A DNA stretch of 64,000 nt. Origin: Bilabrum cf. latius (Eukaryota; Bigyra: Bicosoecida; Bigyra; Bicosoecida). A program made the position numbers and the translations under genes. Location of the stretch: positions 248,001 to 312,000 of the forward strand of contig OZ237740.1 in assembly GCA_965178125.1 (NCBI GenBank), read 5' to 3'. Shown here in pieces: positions 12,929 through 24,242 of this stretch. The stretch's first letter is position 1, and every line of letters begins with the position of its first letter. Below the pieces are notes generated by a model. It was given only the letters and a program-made list of their open reading frames with translations. It was not told the DNA's origin and searched no databases.

Positions 12929-13408
12929 TTAGCCTCATCCTCCTCCGCCCGGTGGACGCCTCCGATCCTCGCCCCACCGAGGCCTGCGAGCATCGAGCTG
13001 CGATTCGCCGGCAAACGGAGTGTCTCGCAAGCGAGCAGCGCGCCTCTTCCACTTTTCATCCTCCTTCTACTAGTCAACCAGCTCTTTCCTCTATTGTTTT
13101 AGTTTGTTCTAGAAATCCTCATCGTTCCGTTTCCGACGAGCCTCTTCTTGCACACGCCTGATCTGCTCTTCTCGAGCCGCCTGCCTCGAACTCTAGTTCC
13201 TCCTAGATGACTCCAAGCCCGCAGATACAGCACTTTTCTCTTTTAAGGTGTACATCATGGACGATACGTACGGGCGCAACGCGATAATCAAGACAGTTGC
13301 ACCTAGAATAAACCAACCGTAATTCTGGAGAAATTTCCATGCTATCCCTATTAACTGATAAGATGCTACGTGAGCAGCCTCATCAGGACGAAGCCCCTCT
13401 TCTTCCAT
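12929..13408 (-). CDS. SELENOS: Selenoprotein S (VIMP) with UGA-Sec and five UAG-Gln codons
   Basis: Single-exon, 159 residues from ATG 13408 to TAA 12931-12929. An N-terminal helix, one membrane segment (YGWFILGATVLIIALRPYV, ~30-48) and a long charged coil follow, as in selenoprotein S, an ER membrane partner of p97/derlin in ER-associated degradation. The tail is Gly/Arg/Pro-rich and ends GGGG-[TGA]-G-[TAA]; human SELENOS ends GGUG, so TGA 12937-12935 is read as selenocysteine. TAGs at 13193, 13109, 13091, 13070 and 13067 (low coordinates) fall in the coil, in contexts such as DF-TAG-NKLKQ-TAG-RKELVD-TAG-TAG-KED, where Gln suits the helix. Read with the standard code the gene would stop after 71 residues and lose its coil. 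Identity rests on architecture and the C-terminal signature. Confidence 0.85.
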
Positions 13409-13578
13409 CGGGTACTGGAAGCCCTATCGGGCAGTCTATGTGCCATCGACAGCCACCAGCACTTTCTTGCGGAACCGACTGCGCGGTGCCCACTAATGTT
13501 GCGAAAGGTTACCGATATTTGTATAGCGACGCAACATGTTTTCGAGAGCGAGCATTATTGGCTAGATACTGACTAGCG
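13409..13578. promoter_or_regulatory. Divergent promoter of SELENOS and OST3/6
   Basis: 170 bp between two divergently transcribed ER-protein genes (starts 13408 - and 13579 +). Shared regulation is plausible because both act in ER protein quality; no element could be identified. Confidence 0.4.
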
Positions 13579-14812
13579 ATGTTGTCAGTGATATCATTAT
13601 TGGCGCCGCTTGCTGCATCTGTGGCGATGGGTGTAAGTTATCGCGCACTATTGATGTGCTGCCACTCATGCAGCCGAAGACTAGCACCAAATCAATGTTC
13701 GACCTCTGTATGGAGACGAAAGGACCCTATCGTCAATCAATCATACGTTTTTGTTTATCCTGTCTGTTCGCAGGCGTCATCTGACAGGTTTATGGCAGCG
13801 CTACGAGCCGAAGAGGGACGATCTTCCGGAGGGATCGTGCAGCTGTCCGACGGCAACTTCGCTGAGAGAGTTTTTGAATCAGATAGGCCATACCACAAGG
13901 TGGTATTGTTCAATACGCGAGATGTGCGCCACAACTGCGGCCAGTGTGATTCGTTCCGTTCGGAAATTGAGATGGTAGCCACTGCGATCCGCAAGGCTCG
14001 CGAAGACAGCCCAGACGCAGCGCCAATCCATATTTTTGAGGCAGATTACAGCGCAAATAGGAAGATGTTTGAAAAAGTAAGGTGTCCGTAGGCCATTATG
14101 CCCCCGCGCGAGTTCAGCAGAAGGCAACAAGGAGCAGCCCAAGCCAGCATTCACATTACCTGGGTATTTCCTTTCGCAGCTCGGAATCAGGGGCGTCCCG
14201 ATGCTCACCTACTACCGCCCGACCACCAGCAACGTGCTCCCCGAATCTCTGAACGAGGACGACACCTTCCGCTCCCAGGATTAGACCGCTGAAGCAGCCG
14301 CCACGTTCGTCACGGAGCGCGCCGGCGTGCATCTCTCCATCTACCGCTCCCCCATTCCGGGGATCATCACCGGACTCGCCATCCTCGCCACCCTTGGTGC
14401 CGGGGCATACTTCCTGCACGGCCAGGCGATCGCTCTGTTCATGTGGGCCCAGCGGCAGCAGTGGATCTGGGTGCTTGGGTCCGTGTTCGTATACTTCATC
14501 GCCATTTCTGGCGTGCTGTACGACATCATTCGGGGCGTACCATTCGCAGGTGTCAACCGCAAGGGTGGGATTGAGGTGTTCAGCACGCAGTCCGGCATGC
14601 AGTACGCCCTCGAGGGCATCGTGGTGGGCGCGATCAACACCGTGATCGGGATCAGCATCCTGGTGCTCATCCTGTGGGCGCCCAAGATGAAGGGGGCCTC
14701 GCAGACCACGCTCGTCGGCGTGTGCTGCGCCGTGTTCCTCTTCTTCTTCATGATGCTGGTGCAGCTGTACAGGCTCAAGTCGCCCTGGTACACCCCCCTG
14801 CGGCTCTACTGA
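13579..14812 (+). CDS. OST3: Oligosaccharyltransferase subunit OST3/OST6 (TUSC3/MAGT1 family)
   Basis: Exons 13579-13632, 13774-14076 and 14180-14812 (introns 141 and 103 bp, both GTAAG...CGCAG) give 990 nt, 329 residues, ending at TGA. Exon 1 is a signal peptide (MLSVISLLAPLAASVAMG). A thioredoxin-like lumenal domain carries the redox motif CGQC (about residues 73-76), which in this family forms mixed disulfides with glycosylation acceptors. The cis-Pro loop (IRGVPMLTYYRP) is in exon 3, followed by four hydrophobic segments and a cytosolic end, as expected for an ER membrane oligosaccharyltransferase subunit. The stretch YDIIRGVPFAG matches the family's conserved loop between membrane helices 2 and 3. 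One in-frame TAG (14282-14284) sits in the surface helix RSQD-TAG-TAEAA, where Gln is unremarkable. Confidence 0.88.
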
Positions 14813-15177
14813 GCTGGAGAGGAGTGGAGTGGAATGGACTGTGCTGCATGCAGGTTGTTGGATTCGATCGAATCTGTGGGAAGCACGGGCGTAGAGGGGC
14901 ACAATGGGAGTGTGACACTTGAATGGATTGGTCACGTAAACATAGATCTGTCTGGATGCTGTGCAGTTCAATGAAGTACTTCTGGTGAATCACTGTTACG
15001 ATGTCCCCTCACCTTACCGCGGCTCGACCGCTCGCCTGCCTCCATCGCTATGCGGGTGCACGCCTCCCGTTCGCGGCCGGTTGTAACCACTGGCATTTCA
15101 TTGATGAAGAAGAGGACAGGAACTTGCGACTGACTTTCGGGAAAGGATCTTCATTCTACCAGACTCTCTCCCATACA
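14813..15177. other. Boundary between host-gene block and repeat-rich region, with a stray MACPF-gene fragment
   Basis: Holds the OST3/6 3' UTR. At about 15,008-15,070 there is a ~60-bp piece nearly identical to the antisense of the MACPF gene (compare 19,680-19,740 and 39,390-39,455). It is followed by the 5' leader common to the orphan propeller genes (ctttcgg...cttcattctacc). So the leader of this copy was assembled from other repeats. Confidence 0.6.
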
Positions 15178-16599
15178 ATGGCTGCAGTCGCAGGAGCACC
15201 TGAAGCCGATAAATCCAGTTCTTCTGGAGACGGCAGGAAGGTGAGCGCCACTACTCATGCGGCTGATTGGGTCGATGAATCGCTGCATGCGGACGATGGA
15301 TGCGAAGCCGTCTCAATCGGTGATGCACAGTGGGAAATGATGAAAACCCGCATGATTGGATTCAGCACTTTAGATCATGTGACTGGCATGCCTGAAGGGT
15401 ACGCCCTGACCAAAGTTAGTACGTTACATGAGGACGAGCTCGAGGTTTTCGATACTTCGACTGGCAAGGTGGTCGCCACGATCAAGCTTGAACATGGAGG
15501 CGACTCATACTTCGATATGTTCTATATTCCCCGATCGGGTATCTTAACATTAATCGACGTGGGGGTGTACCACGTGAACCTGCACAAACTCGAAGCAACC
15601 GAGCTGCCTGGCTCGAAAGGCCACTGCTACTGGCCTGGGCTACTTGACCGCGCAACTGGTAACCAGCTGCGTCCATGGGCCAAGTTCAAGATGTACTGCT
15701 ACTCAGCAACGACTGGCAAGGAGACCACAATCGAGGCGGCAGAGCTGCAGGCCACCGTTCCGCTCGAATCAGAGCTTCTGGAACGCAAGCCGCTCCTCAC
15801 CCGAGTCGACAAGACGCTGACGGGGCCCATAAGTGGCATGTCCGTCCACAAGGAGCACCTGGTCGGCTATGGAGCACCACGGCACTACATCATGCTACAG
15901 GACGGCCGAATCGCAGCATGGGCGAATCACGGGGAAGGGTTCGGTGGTCTGACCATGTGGGACATGGCGACCAAGAAGGCCCGCTTCGCCGCTGACTGCT
16001 TCCTGCTGGAAGGCAACCCGAAATGCGAGGACTGGGAAGAGATTTGGGACGACAATGGAGAGAAAGAAGGCACCCTTGTGCAGGTGGGTCCCTCCATGGT
16101 GGCCCTGCTGCTGCAGAACCACAAGTACGGCATCGTGCTCATCGACGTTGATCGCATGGAGCAGGTGGGGCTGGCAGCGGAGGGCGAGCACATCCACCTG
16201 GCCGAGGCCGTGCATGTGGAGGGCATGGACCATGCCATGCTGGTGGCTGGGACCGTGAGTCCTGGTAAACTGCAGGTTTGGTGCCCTGTAGATGGTGATG
16301 CAGGTTGGTACAAGAAGCAGCAGGAGGTTGAGCTCGGCGAGAAGGTGACGGGAGTGACGGCTCTGAAGGCAATTCCGGGGGGCAAGCTGCTCGTGTCTGC
16401 CCGGCAAGGGGAGTTCCTTGATAAGCCTTTCGAGGACCACCCCTTCAAGTGCTTCGAGCTGAAAGGTGTCAAGGTACAGCTGTCGGCTGCAACAGACACC
16501 ATGGATGATCCCCATCCGGATGGGAATGCTACCGCCGGTGTAGGCGGGAGCATGCTGCTTCAGGCGGTGAAAATGCATGCCGACCCTGGATCTAGTTGA
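15178..16599 (+). CDS. Orphan beta-propeller-like protein, copy 1
   Basis: 473 residues, ATG 15178 to TGA. Starts MAAVAGAPEADKSS; the frame is open to 15001, but all three copies share this ATG and leader. Repeating strands such as LEVFDTSTGKVVATIKLEH, GGLTMWDMATKKARFAADC, YGIVLIDVDRMEQVGLA and LQVWCPVDGDAGWYKKQ look like WD/PQQ-type propeller blades. No signal peptide or membrane segment. I do not recognise the family. Close copies lie at 24,243 and 49,392, and all three share the 5' leader. Copies 1 and 2 also share a short 3' flank (cagaccacaaagat), so a segment larger than the ORF was duplicated. Copy 1 has no in-frame TAG. Confidence 0.7.
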   Translation: MAAVAGAPEADKSSSSGDGRKVSATTHAADWVDESLHADDGCEAVSIGDAQWEMMKTRMIGFSTLDHVTGMPEGYALTKVSTLHEDELEVFDTSTGKVVATIKLEHGGDSYFDMFYIPRSGILTLIDVGVYHVNLHKLEATELPGSKGHCYWPGLLDRATGNQLRPWAKFKMYCYSATTGKETTIEAAELQATVPLESELLERKPLLTRVDKTLTGPISGMSVHKEHLVGYGAPRHYIMLQDGRIAAWANHGEGFGGLTMWDMATKKARFAADCFLLEGNPKCEDWEEIWDDNGEKEGTLVQVGPSMVALLLQNHKYGIVLIDVDRMEQVGLAAEGEHIHLAEAVHVEGMDHAMLVAGTVSPGKLQVWCPVDGDAGWYKKQQEVELGEKVTGVTALKAIPGGKLLVSARQGEFLDKPFEDHPFKCFELKGVKVQLSAATDTMDDPHPDGNATAGVGGSMLLQAVKMHADPGSS

Positions 16600-16913
16600 T
16601 CCGGAATCCGGATCCGGATCTGAAGAATTCAGACCACAAAGATCAACAGACTGAAGAGTCTGTGAAGACTACAATCCGGGCAGGGCAGTGCGATATTGCC
16701 TTGGGCTAGGCCTGGCACGACGCTAACCAAAAAAGTTTTCTAGATAATCTCACAGTCGATGGGTAGACTTGGGTTGAGGTGCGATTCTAAGCGTTTTGAT
16801 CCAAAAACCTTCCTGTGTACCCCATACTTTTGAAGGTGACGCGCTCCCACTCTGGCATCAACACCGAACACCATACGGCGTTAGGATCCGGATCCGGATA
16901 AAGCTCATTCTAG
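16600..16913. other. Spacer between propeller copy 1 and minisatellite 1
   Basis: No gene seen. Contains clusters of the short palindromic word GGATCC/CCGGAT (16,600-16,620 and 16,885-16,900), which also occurs near 20,430 and 62,860 beside other repeats. Confidence 0.4.
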
Positions 16914-17564
16914 CAAATTCAAAAGCGACCTCCCATCACGGATGCTGCAATGCACCACACACTCACACAGCACCCTGCCCCCAGCCCGATTCAAAAGCGA
17001 CCTCCCATCACGGATGCTGCAATGTACCACACACTCACACAGCACCCTGCCCCCAGCCCGATTCAAAAGCGACCTCCCATCACGGATGCTGCACTGCACC
17101 ACGCACTCGCAGCACCCTTACCCCCAGCCCGATTCAAAAGCGACCTCCCAGCGAGGATGCTGCAGTGCACCACGCACTCGCAGCACCCTTACCCCCAGCC
17201 CGATTCAAAAGCGACCTCCCATCACGGATGCTGCACTGCACCACGCACTCGCAGCACCCTTACCCCCAGCCCGATTCAAAAGCGACCTCCCAGCGAGGAT
17301 GCTGCAGTGCACCACGCACTCGCAGCACCCTTACCCCCAGCCCGATTCAAAAGCGACCTCCCAGCGAGGATGCTGCAGTGCACCACGCACTCGCAGCACC
17401 CTTACCCCCAGCCCGATTCAAAAGCGACCTCCCATCACGGATGCTGCAGTGCACCACGCACTCGCAGCACCCTTACCCCCAGCCCGATTCAAAAGCGACC
17501 TCCCATCACGGATGCTGCAGTGCACCACACACCCACAGAGCTCCCTGCCCCAAGCCCACCCAAA
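16914..17564. repeat. Minisatellite array 1 (71-72 bp unit), 3' of MACPF copy 1
   Basis: About nine head-to-tail units marked by gcgacctccca(tcac)ggatgctgca (for example at 16,925, 16,997, 17,069, 17,140, 17,211). The unit length changes from 72 to ~71 within the array, and two variants (cccatcacgg and cccagcgagg) alternate. It ends ~15 bp before the stop codon of the minus-strand MACPF gene, so it lies in that gene's 3' UTR or terminator region. Long open frames across it are a by-product of the repeat lacking stops. Confidence 0.9.
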
Positions 17565-17578
17565 AGTGATGTTACCTT

Positions 17579-20258
17579 TCACTTGCACGTGGCATACACA
17601 GTGGACACACTGAAACCCTGAATGTCCAGCTCATAGTCCTGTTCCGGTACACCGACGGCCAGGGCGCGCCTGGATGCATCGTAGCGAGCTTGCTCTTTCC
17701 CTTCCAGCCTCGAGTCGTACGATGAGAACATACCCGAGTCGAGGCTCCTGTGCTCCCTCTCTGCTTGAGCATACTCTGCACGAGCCGCCTCCAGCCCGCG
17801 CCTGGCATCATCAGCCTCACTGGCCTTTGTTGGAAGGTAGTAGTCTAGCCAGTTCTGCCCGATACCATCCGTCGCCATCACCTGTAGGCACATGTGAGTG
17901 CTGGTGTGACGGTGCTTCTGGGTGGTAGGGAACGGCTTCAGGTCCGACTCGACGTGGAAGGGGTGTCCGAAATTCACACCGAGCACGGCGCGCATTGCCG
18001 TCCTTGGGCCGAAGCTTCTGGTCTCGGCCACAGACTCCAGCCGAGGATACAGACTGCTGCCGCGACTCCCGCTGTTGCAGGCCGATGGAAACTGGATTAG
18101 CAAAGGAGCTGGTTTGCCGCGCAGCGGCTTTCCATACAGAGTCCAGGTGCCTGCCACAGGGAGCCTCTCGCCGATTGTAGTAGCGTCCTCCCCAGGCTCA
18201 GATCCCAATGCCGATGTGCCAGCGTCTGTAAACATCGTCAGTGGGGCCACACGATCCACCGACACTTCCAGAAGCATTGGTGGTATCGCCTCTGTCATCA
18301 CGCTCTTGTGCTTGTCACCCCAGCTCAGCTGAACGCCGTGCTTATACTACATAGGTGTATCGTCAAGCTGACACTGAGTCAACCCCCGCCGCAGCCCGCT
18401 CAGCCCATACGCCTGCAGCTTGAACGTGCTAGCCACATCGGCCGGATCCACCTTGCGGTAGATCACGTTGACTCCCCCGATGCTGTCCTCTCGCCCCTTT
18501 GCACTCGGACTCGGACTCGGCGATGTATCAGGCGACCCCTCCTTGTCGTGCTGCAGCTTGCCAGTCGTGTACACGCCGGCTTCAGACCGAAGCAGGCTGC
18601 CCTCCACCGCGCGGAAGAGCGGCTTCGTCTTGCACTTCTCGCTCCCGATGCTGTGCAGATTACCCCACACCAGCCTCGCGCCTGTTGCCTCCGGCAGCTT
18701 AATCTCCACAGGACGCACGTATCCCACTTCCAGCGGCGAGCAGAACGAGGACGCCAGACACACGTGCCGGGCCTGGCACAGACCGTACGGCTCTGAGTCG
18801 CCTTCGACACCGCACCTAGGCAGCGGGTGCCTGCACGACCCTCCCTCCTGCTCCGCCTCTTCGCGGTATTTATCCGGGCAGTAGTCGCCAGTGCCCAGGA
18901 TAGCATGCAGGGCGCGCTTCCGGATTGCCTCGAGCTTAGTAAGCCGGCATGTCTCGCCCAGCAGCGCCTCTTCCCCCTCGGGCAGCGGCCTGCCGTACTT
19001 GTGCTCGAATGACGTGCACTCCAGGCTAGACGGCGGCTGGAATCGAGTGCTGCGGCGCTTGCCGCACGCTAGGTGGATGCCGCTGCCATCGCCCCCAGCG
19101 GACCCATCAGCCCCTGACTCGCCAGAGACATACGACATATGATGCGACACGGAGCTGAGGCACGCCCTGCACGCGTCTGTCGCCTGCTGGTGGTACTCGT
19201 TGACGATCTTGGTGGTGGTGCTGCCGTCCGGATGCCTGTGCTCGTGCTCTGACTCGAACTTGTTCACGAGAGCAAACTCCGAGTCGTTCAGGTGGCAGGA
19301 CTTGCGGAAGGCCTCGTGCTTCCTGGCCATCTCGTCGCAGTCCTGCAGCGGGTACGGCTTGGCCTCTGGGAATCCATTCGCGCTGCGCTCGTTGTGGATC
19401 TTGATCAGGTAGTTGAGCACCTCCTCGCAGTCTGCCTTGGGCAGGCCCGTCTCAGCCGACAGCCGCAGCAGCGTGCTTGCACCGTGCGACGCAAACACGT
19501 TGTGCGAGGCCTGCCGAATGCGCTCCTGCATGGCGGCTTCGATGAGGAACTTCCTGGCCTTGGCGGCTTGCAGCACCTGGGATAGTGGGATGTCCTTGAG
19601 CTCATTGCCGTCGGCGTCCAGCATCTAGGTATCTCCGGACATGAAGCACATCCTCCCGACCGCTTCCATGCTCTCCACCCTGCCGCGGCTCGACCGCTTG
19701 CCTGCCTCCATCGCTATGCGGGTGCACGCCTCCCAGTCGCCGAAGAGAGCCAGGCCGTGCAGGGCCCAGAACTTCATGTCCACCACGGCCGGCATCGTGT
19801 CCACCGTGGTGGCCCAGCGCTTGAGCCCAGCCATCATCGTCTCGCGGTCCTGCGTGGCGCTGACGAGGCTGGGCTCGCCTCCCCTGACGCTCACCGTGAC
19901 GTCTGTGGCGAGCTGAGCAGTGCGCCGAGACTTGCCGGACGACCACGCCGCGCTGAGATCCACTCCTGCCTTGCCCCCACTGGAGGCCAGCTCTGCCAGC
20001 TGCAGGGCCCGTTGGATGGTGGGCCCGTCCTCGCGGATGGAGCTGGTCTTGTACGAGGTGTCCACGACTTCCTCCCGCCCGTCCACGATGCGGGTGTACT
20101 TGGTGCTGGCGGTGGTGGTGTGGTTGGAGCGAGACGCCGTCAGGATATCACCGACTGAGATGGACTCTGCCGGGTCGAAGCTGGCCTGCAGGGAGAGGGC
20201 GGTGTCGGTGTGCTCGTCCGTGAAGAGCTTCTCGGAGCTGAACTTGCGGGTGACGGGG
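17579..20258 (-). pseudogene. MACPF/perforin-like protein, copy 1, 5'-truncated
   Basis: Continuous frame to TGA 17579 through in-frame TAG at 18347 and 19625, both at the same places in copy 2 (38060, 39338). It matches copy 2 closely up to about 20,258, where sequence for the N-terminal ~205 residues, including the MACPF core motif, is replaced by unrelated sequence. What remains holds the end of the MACPF fold (VRGGEPSLVSA, then RWATTVDTMPAVVDMKFWAL), a Cys/His-containing middle (DACRACLSSV, CTSFEHKYGRPL) and a conserved C-terminal domain ending VYATCK. Without its N-terminus it is unlikely to make a normal product, although the remaining frame is intact, so the truncation is recent. Confidence 0.7.
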
Positions 20259-20449
20259 TAGGTTTCTTCTCTTGGCATGGTTGTGACATAGAACCTGTTG
20301 TGGTTGGGCTGCAGTTCCACGCCTACCTGCGAGTGCTCAGGTGCTGGACCTTTCGGTGAGTGCTCCAATGCCAATCCATCCGCCTGAAGTGCCACGCGCC
20401 GGCAATCCATCGTCCTATTGGATGCCCTGATCCGGATCCGATCAGCTTC
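20259..20449. other. Junction sequence between truncated MACPF copy and E element 1
   Basis: About 190 bp that replaces the 5' part of the MACPF gene. No match to other parts of the window except the GGATCCGGATCC-like palindromic word near 20,430. Confidence 0.4.
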
Positions 20450-22520
20450 CAGAATACCAGAATAATTTGTAGGGTAAAGAAACCACACAAAGTAATGTGC
20501 AACCACGAATGGCTGTCACACCCCCAAGGTGGGGCCATCAAAGATGACCTCAGAGAACAACGCGATCAAAAGACCCGCAGCCCCCCCCTAGAGCAAAGGC
20601 CAAAGCCTCAAAAGAAAGCAAAAGAAAGAAGAACCCCTCGTCCCAAAGAGGATTTCCGAAACATCATGGTGCTACACATACCGAGACGATCACCCTGAGA
20701 CTCAGCCACTCATCCACCAAAGGACCAGAGGGAAGGAGAGTGAGCCCGAGCCATCCTCGTAAGGACAGCCGGACCGTCGACACATGCCATCCGCCACCAG
20801 CGGGACGTCCATGTACGACGTAGCTACTCCCTTTCACGCAAGACACAGCGAAGCGAAGTCGCCATCTCACGCGCCCAGATCCTCTCAAGAGTGTGCATGA
20901 GCCCTCTAGGGCGAGCCACACGATGTCCCCTGCGATCCTGAGCTCGCATTGCAGCATACAGGTCATCCGATGAGCTCGCAGTCCAGCCTCGCACCGAGGC
21001 CCCAGTCCACCACCTGCAGGCAGTCCAGGACGGAAACGTTCTGATCTTTACACTCAGCTCATCAACCACCAGTGTCGCAAGCCGTACCAATCCAACAGAG
21101 GCGCTAGAGCGGGCAATTGCTCGGCGCATCTTGGGAATGGTTCGCTCAGCAGCAGCGACTCCACGCCTGTCCTGCTCCAGAGGTTGTGGGTGAGGTTCAA
21201 GACGTAGGCCATGGTCCGCCCATGCCTTCCTTATCTTGCCCTTCTCCTCTGAAGTTCGACTGGCCCAGTCACCGGAGACCCACTCTGCCTGAAGACCACG
21301 TGACTGTAGCGATGACTCTCGGCGAGTCATCTCCCCAGCCACCTTGTCAGTCAGCTCTGGAGTAGGGGAACAGGAACGAGGGTAAATACCCGCACGAACA
21401 CGAAGGATCAATCGCCCGTCGGAGCCACGCAGTTGCAGTGCTGCAGTGGTAGGCAGTGAACCAGGGCCGAACACCCCATCAACCTGACCATGGTACTGGT
21501 CCAGTGACACTGTCTGTTCTGCATTCTGCTGCCTGATTGCGCTCGCCAGGACGTAACCGGAGTGGCATCCAGGGCTCAAGTTCCTGAAAGACCTGATGCT
21601 AGAAGCAGACTTCGACGAGTGCCAACGGCGCACCGCTCGATTCAGCTCCTTCTCACCCAGCCAAGTCACTCCGTTGTCAACAGATACTCCATTGTCATGA
21701 AGGTGAAGCCTGAGAGACGCCGCAGCACTAAGAGGTCCCTGCTGCGACATCTACTGGCACATGTATGCAGTCCGGATGTAGTGAGATACCACTGGTAGAC
21801 CCCTCCTATCTGGGGCTCGCATGAGCTCAAAGAGGTCCCGTGCGGTCCTTCCGGCAGCACTCGCAAGCCATACCTCAGAATCCAACGCCACTTTCGGCAA
21901 GCGACGTCCTTCGACGGCAAATGGCATACGGTCAGCCATTCCAGTGGCCAGCATCCACCTCATGCGTGCCAGGAAACGGTCCACTACACTCAGCACAGCT
22001 GCATTCATGATCACGCCGTAGTTCACAGAGATCCGCTGTTCCAGACCTCGGAAGCGTTCCCAGCCAGTGGCGCATCCAGCAGCACCAATGCCATAGAGCG
22101 CGCTTGTGAGCGCTCCAGAATAGAGAATCTGGGAGTGTAGACGAACCGACCAATCACAGTCAACTGCAGCGCGGGTTATGATGGACGCTTGTTGCATCGC
22201 CATTGCCACCCTTCGCCGAACGTGGGGGACCATGTCAATGGCTATCACGTCCCTCTCTTCGTAGCCGGGCCCAAGCTCTGCTGCTGTGGCATGGATCCTC
22301 GTCGTCGATATCAGCAACCCTAGATACACATACGACTTCGCGCGGGGAACGGTCCATGTCTGTTCTACCCATGATGGGTTCACTTCCGTGGCTGTACACG
22401 CGATATCGTCGTCCCACCCACGGGGAAAGGAGTCGGCTGCAAGTCCAAACGGCATCATGGCAGTCTTCTTCGCGAGCCCTGATGGGCTCACTGGTCGAAA
22501 TCCAAGCTCAAGTCCGGCTT
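20450..22520 (-). mobile_element. Non-LTR retrotransposon E, copy 1 (5'-truncated)
   Basis: The 3' end is at 20,450 with an 8-bp-type tail (tattctgg repeated on the minus strand); the 5' end abuts the tail of copy 2. The coding frame (22520 to TGA 20710) has TAG at 21751 and 20824. It begins in the RT thumb region (a KTAMMPFG-like segment, then SYVYLGLLIS, LYSGALTSALYG), as in LINE reverse transcriptases after the catalytic motif. The C-terminus has RIWAREM, a WTSRWWRM pair and AHSPSLWSF, a pattern shared with the two other E-type fragments in the window. The polymerase core is missing, so the copy is inactive. Confidence 0.75.
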
Positions 22521-24111
22521 CAGAATACCAGAATAATTTGTAGGGTAAAGAAACCACACAAAGTAATGTGCAACCACGAATGGCTGTCACACCCCCAAGG
22601 TGGGGCCATCAAAGATGACCTCAGAGAACAACGCGATCAAAAGACCCGCAGCCCCCCCCTAGAGCAAAGGCCAAAGCCTCAAAAGAAAGCAAAAGAAAGA
22701 AGAACCCCTCGTCCCAAAGAGGATTTCCGAAACATCATGGTGCTACACATACCGAGACGATCACCCTGAGACTCAGCCACTCATCCACCAAAGGACCAGA
22801 GGGAAGGAGAGTGAGCCCGAGCCATCCTCGTAAGGACAGCCGGACCGTCGACACATGCCATCCGCCACCAGCGGGACGTCCATGTACGACGTAGCTACTC
22901 CCTTTCACGCAAGACACAGCGAAGCGAAGTCGCCATCTCACGCGCCCAGATCCTCTCAAGAGTGTGCATGAGCCCTCTAGGGCGAGCCACACGATGTCCC
23001 CTGCGATCCTGAGCTCGCATTGCAGCATACAGGTCATCCGATGAGCTCGCAGTCCAGCCTCGCACCGAGGCCCCAGTCCACCACCTGCAGGCAGTCCAGG
23101 ACGGAAACGTTCTGATCTTTACACTCAGCTCATCAACCACCAGTGTCGCAAGCCGTACCAATCCAACAGAGGCGCTAGAGCGGGCAATTGCTCGGCGCAT
23201 CTTGGGAATGGTTCGCTCAGCAGCAGCGACTCCACGCCTGTCCTGCTCCAGAGGTTGTGGGTGAGGTTCAAGACGTAGGCCATGGTCCGCCCATGCCTTC
23301 CTTATCTTGCCCTTCTCCTCTGAAGTTCGACTGGCCCAGTCACCGGAGACCCACTCTGCCTGAAGACCACGTGACTGCAGCGATGACTCTCGGCGAGTCA
23401 TCTCCCCAGCCACCTTGTCAGTCAGCTCTGGAGTAGGAGAACAGGAACGAGGGTAAATACCCGCACGAACACGAAGGATCAATCGCCCGTCGGAGCCACG
23501 CAGTTGCAGAGCTGCAGTGGTAGGCAGTGAACCAGGGCCGAACACCCCATCAACCTGACCATGGTACTGGTCCAGTGACACTGTCTGTTCTGCATTCTGC
23601 TGCCTGATTGCGCTCGCCAGGACGTAACCGGAGTGGCATCCAGGGCTCAAGTTCCTGAAAGACCTGATGCTAGAAGCAGACTTCGACGAGTGCCAACGGC
23701 GCACCGCCCGATTCAGCTCCTTCTCACCCAGCCAAGTCACTCCGTTGTCAACAGATACTCCATTGTCATGAAGGTGAAGCCTGAGAGACGCCGCAGCACT
23801 AAGAGGTCCCTGCTGCGACATCTACTGGCACATGTATGCAGTCCGGATGTAGTGAGATACCACTGGTAGACCCCTCCTATCTGGGGCTCGCATGAGCTCA
23901 AAGAGGTCCCGTGCGGTCCTTCCGGCAGCACTCGCAAGCCATACCTCAGAATCCAACGCCACTTTCGGCAAGCGACGTCCTTCGACGGCAAATGGCATAC
24001 GGTCAGCCATTCCAGTGGCCAGCATCCACCTCATGCGTGCCAGGAAACGGTCCACTACACTCAGCACAGCTGCATTCATGATCACGCCGTAGTTCACAGA
24101 GATCCGCTGTT
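22521..24111 (-). mobile_element. Non-LTR retrotransposon E, copy 2 (5'-truncated)
   Basis: Nearly identical to copy 1 at a constant offset of 2,071 bp, with only a handful of base changes (for example at 21,307/23,378). It starts later (5' end at 24,111). Frame to TGA 22781 with TAG at 23822 and 22895. Its 3' tail directly joins the 5' end of copy 1, giving a head-to-tail tandem. Confidence 0.75.
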
Positions 24112-24242
24112 GGCTTCGCGGCCACTTCATTTGTAGCGTGTTAGAACCGAAAACCCACTTAATTGACCAATTATCAAGATGAAGAAATGAAATTGCGACT
24201 TTCGGAAAGGGATCTTCATTCTACCAGACTCTCTCCCATACA

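Noticed and set aside
12079-13161. Plus-strand ORFs at 12,079-13,161
   Set aside because: They lie opposite the selenoprotein gene and its 3' UTR and have no protein-like features.
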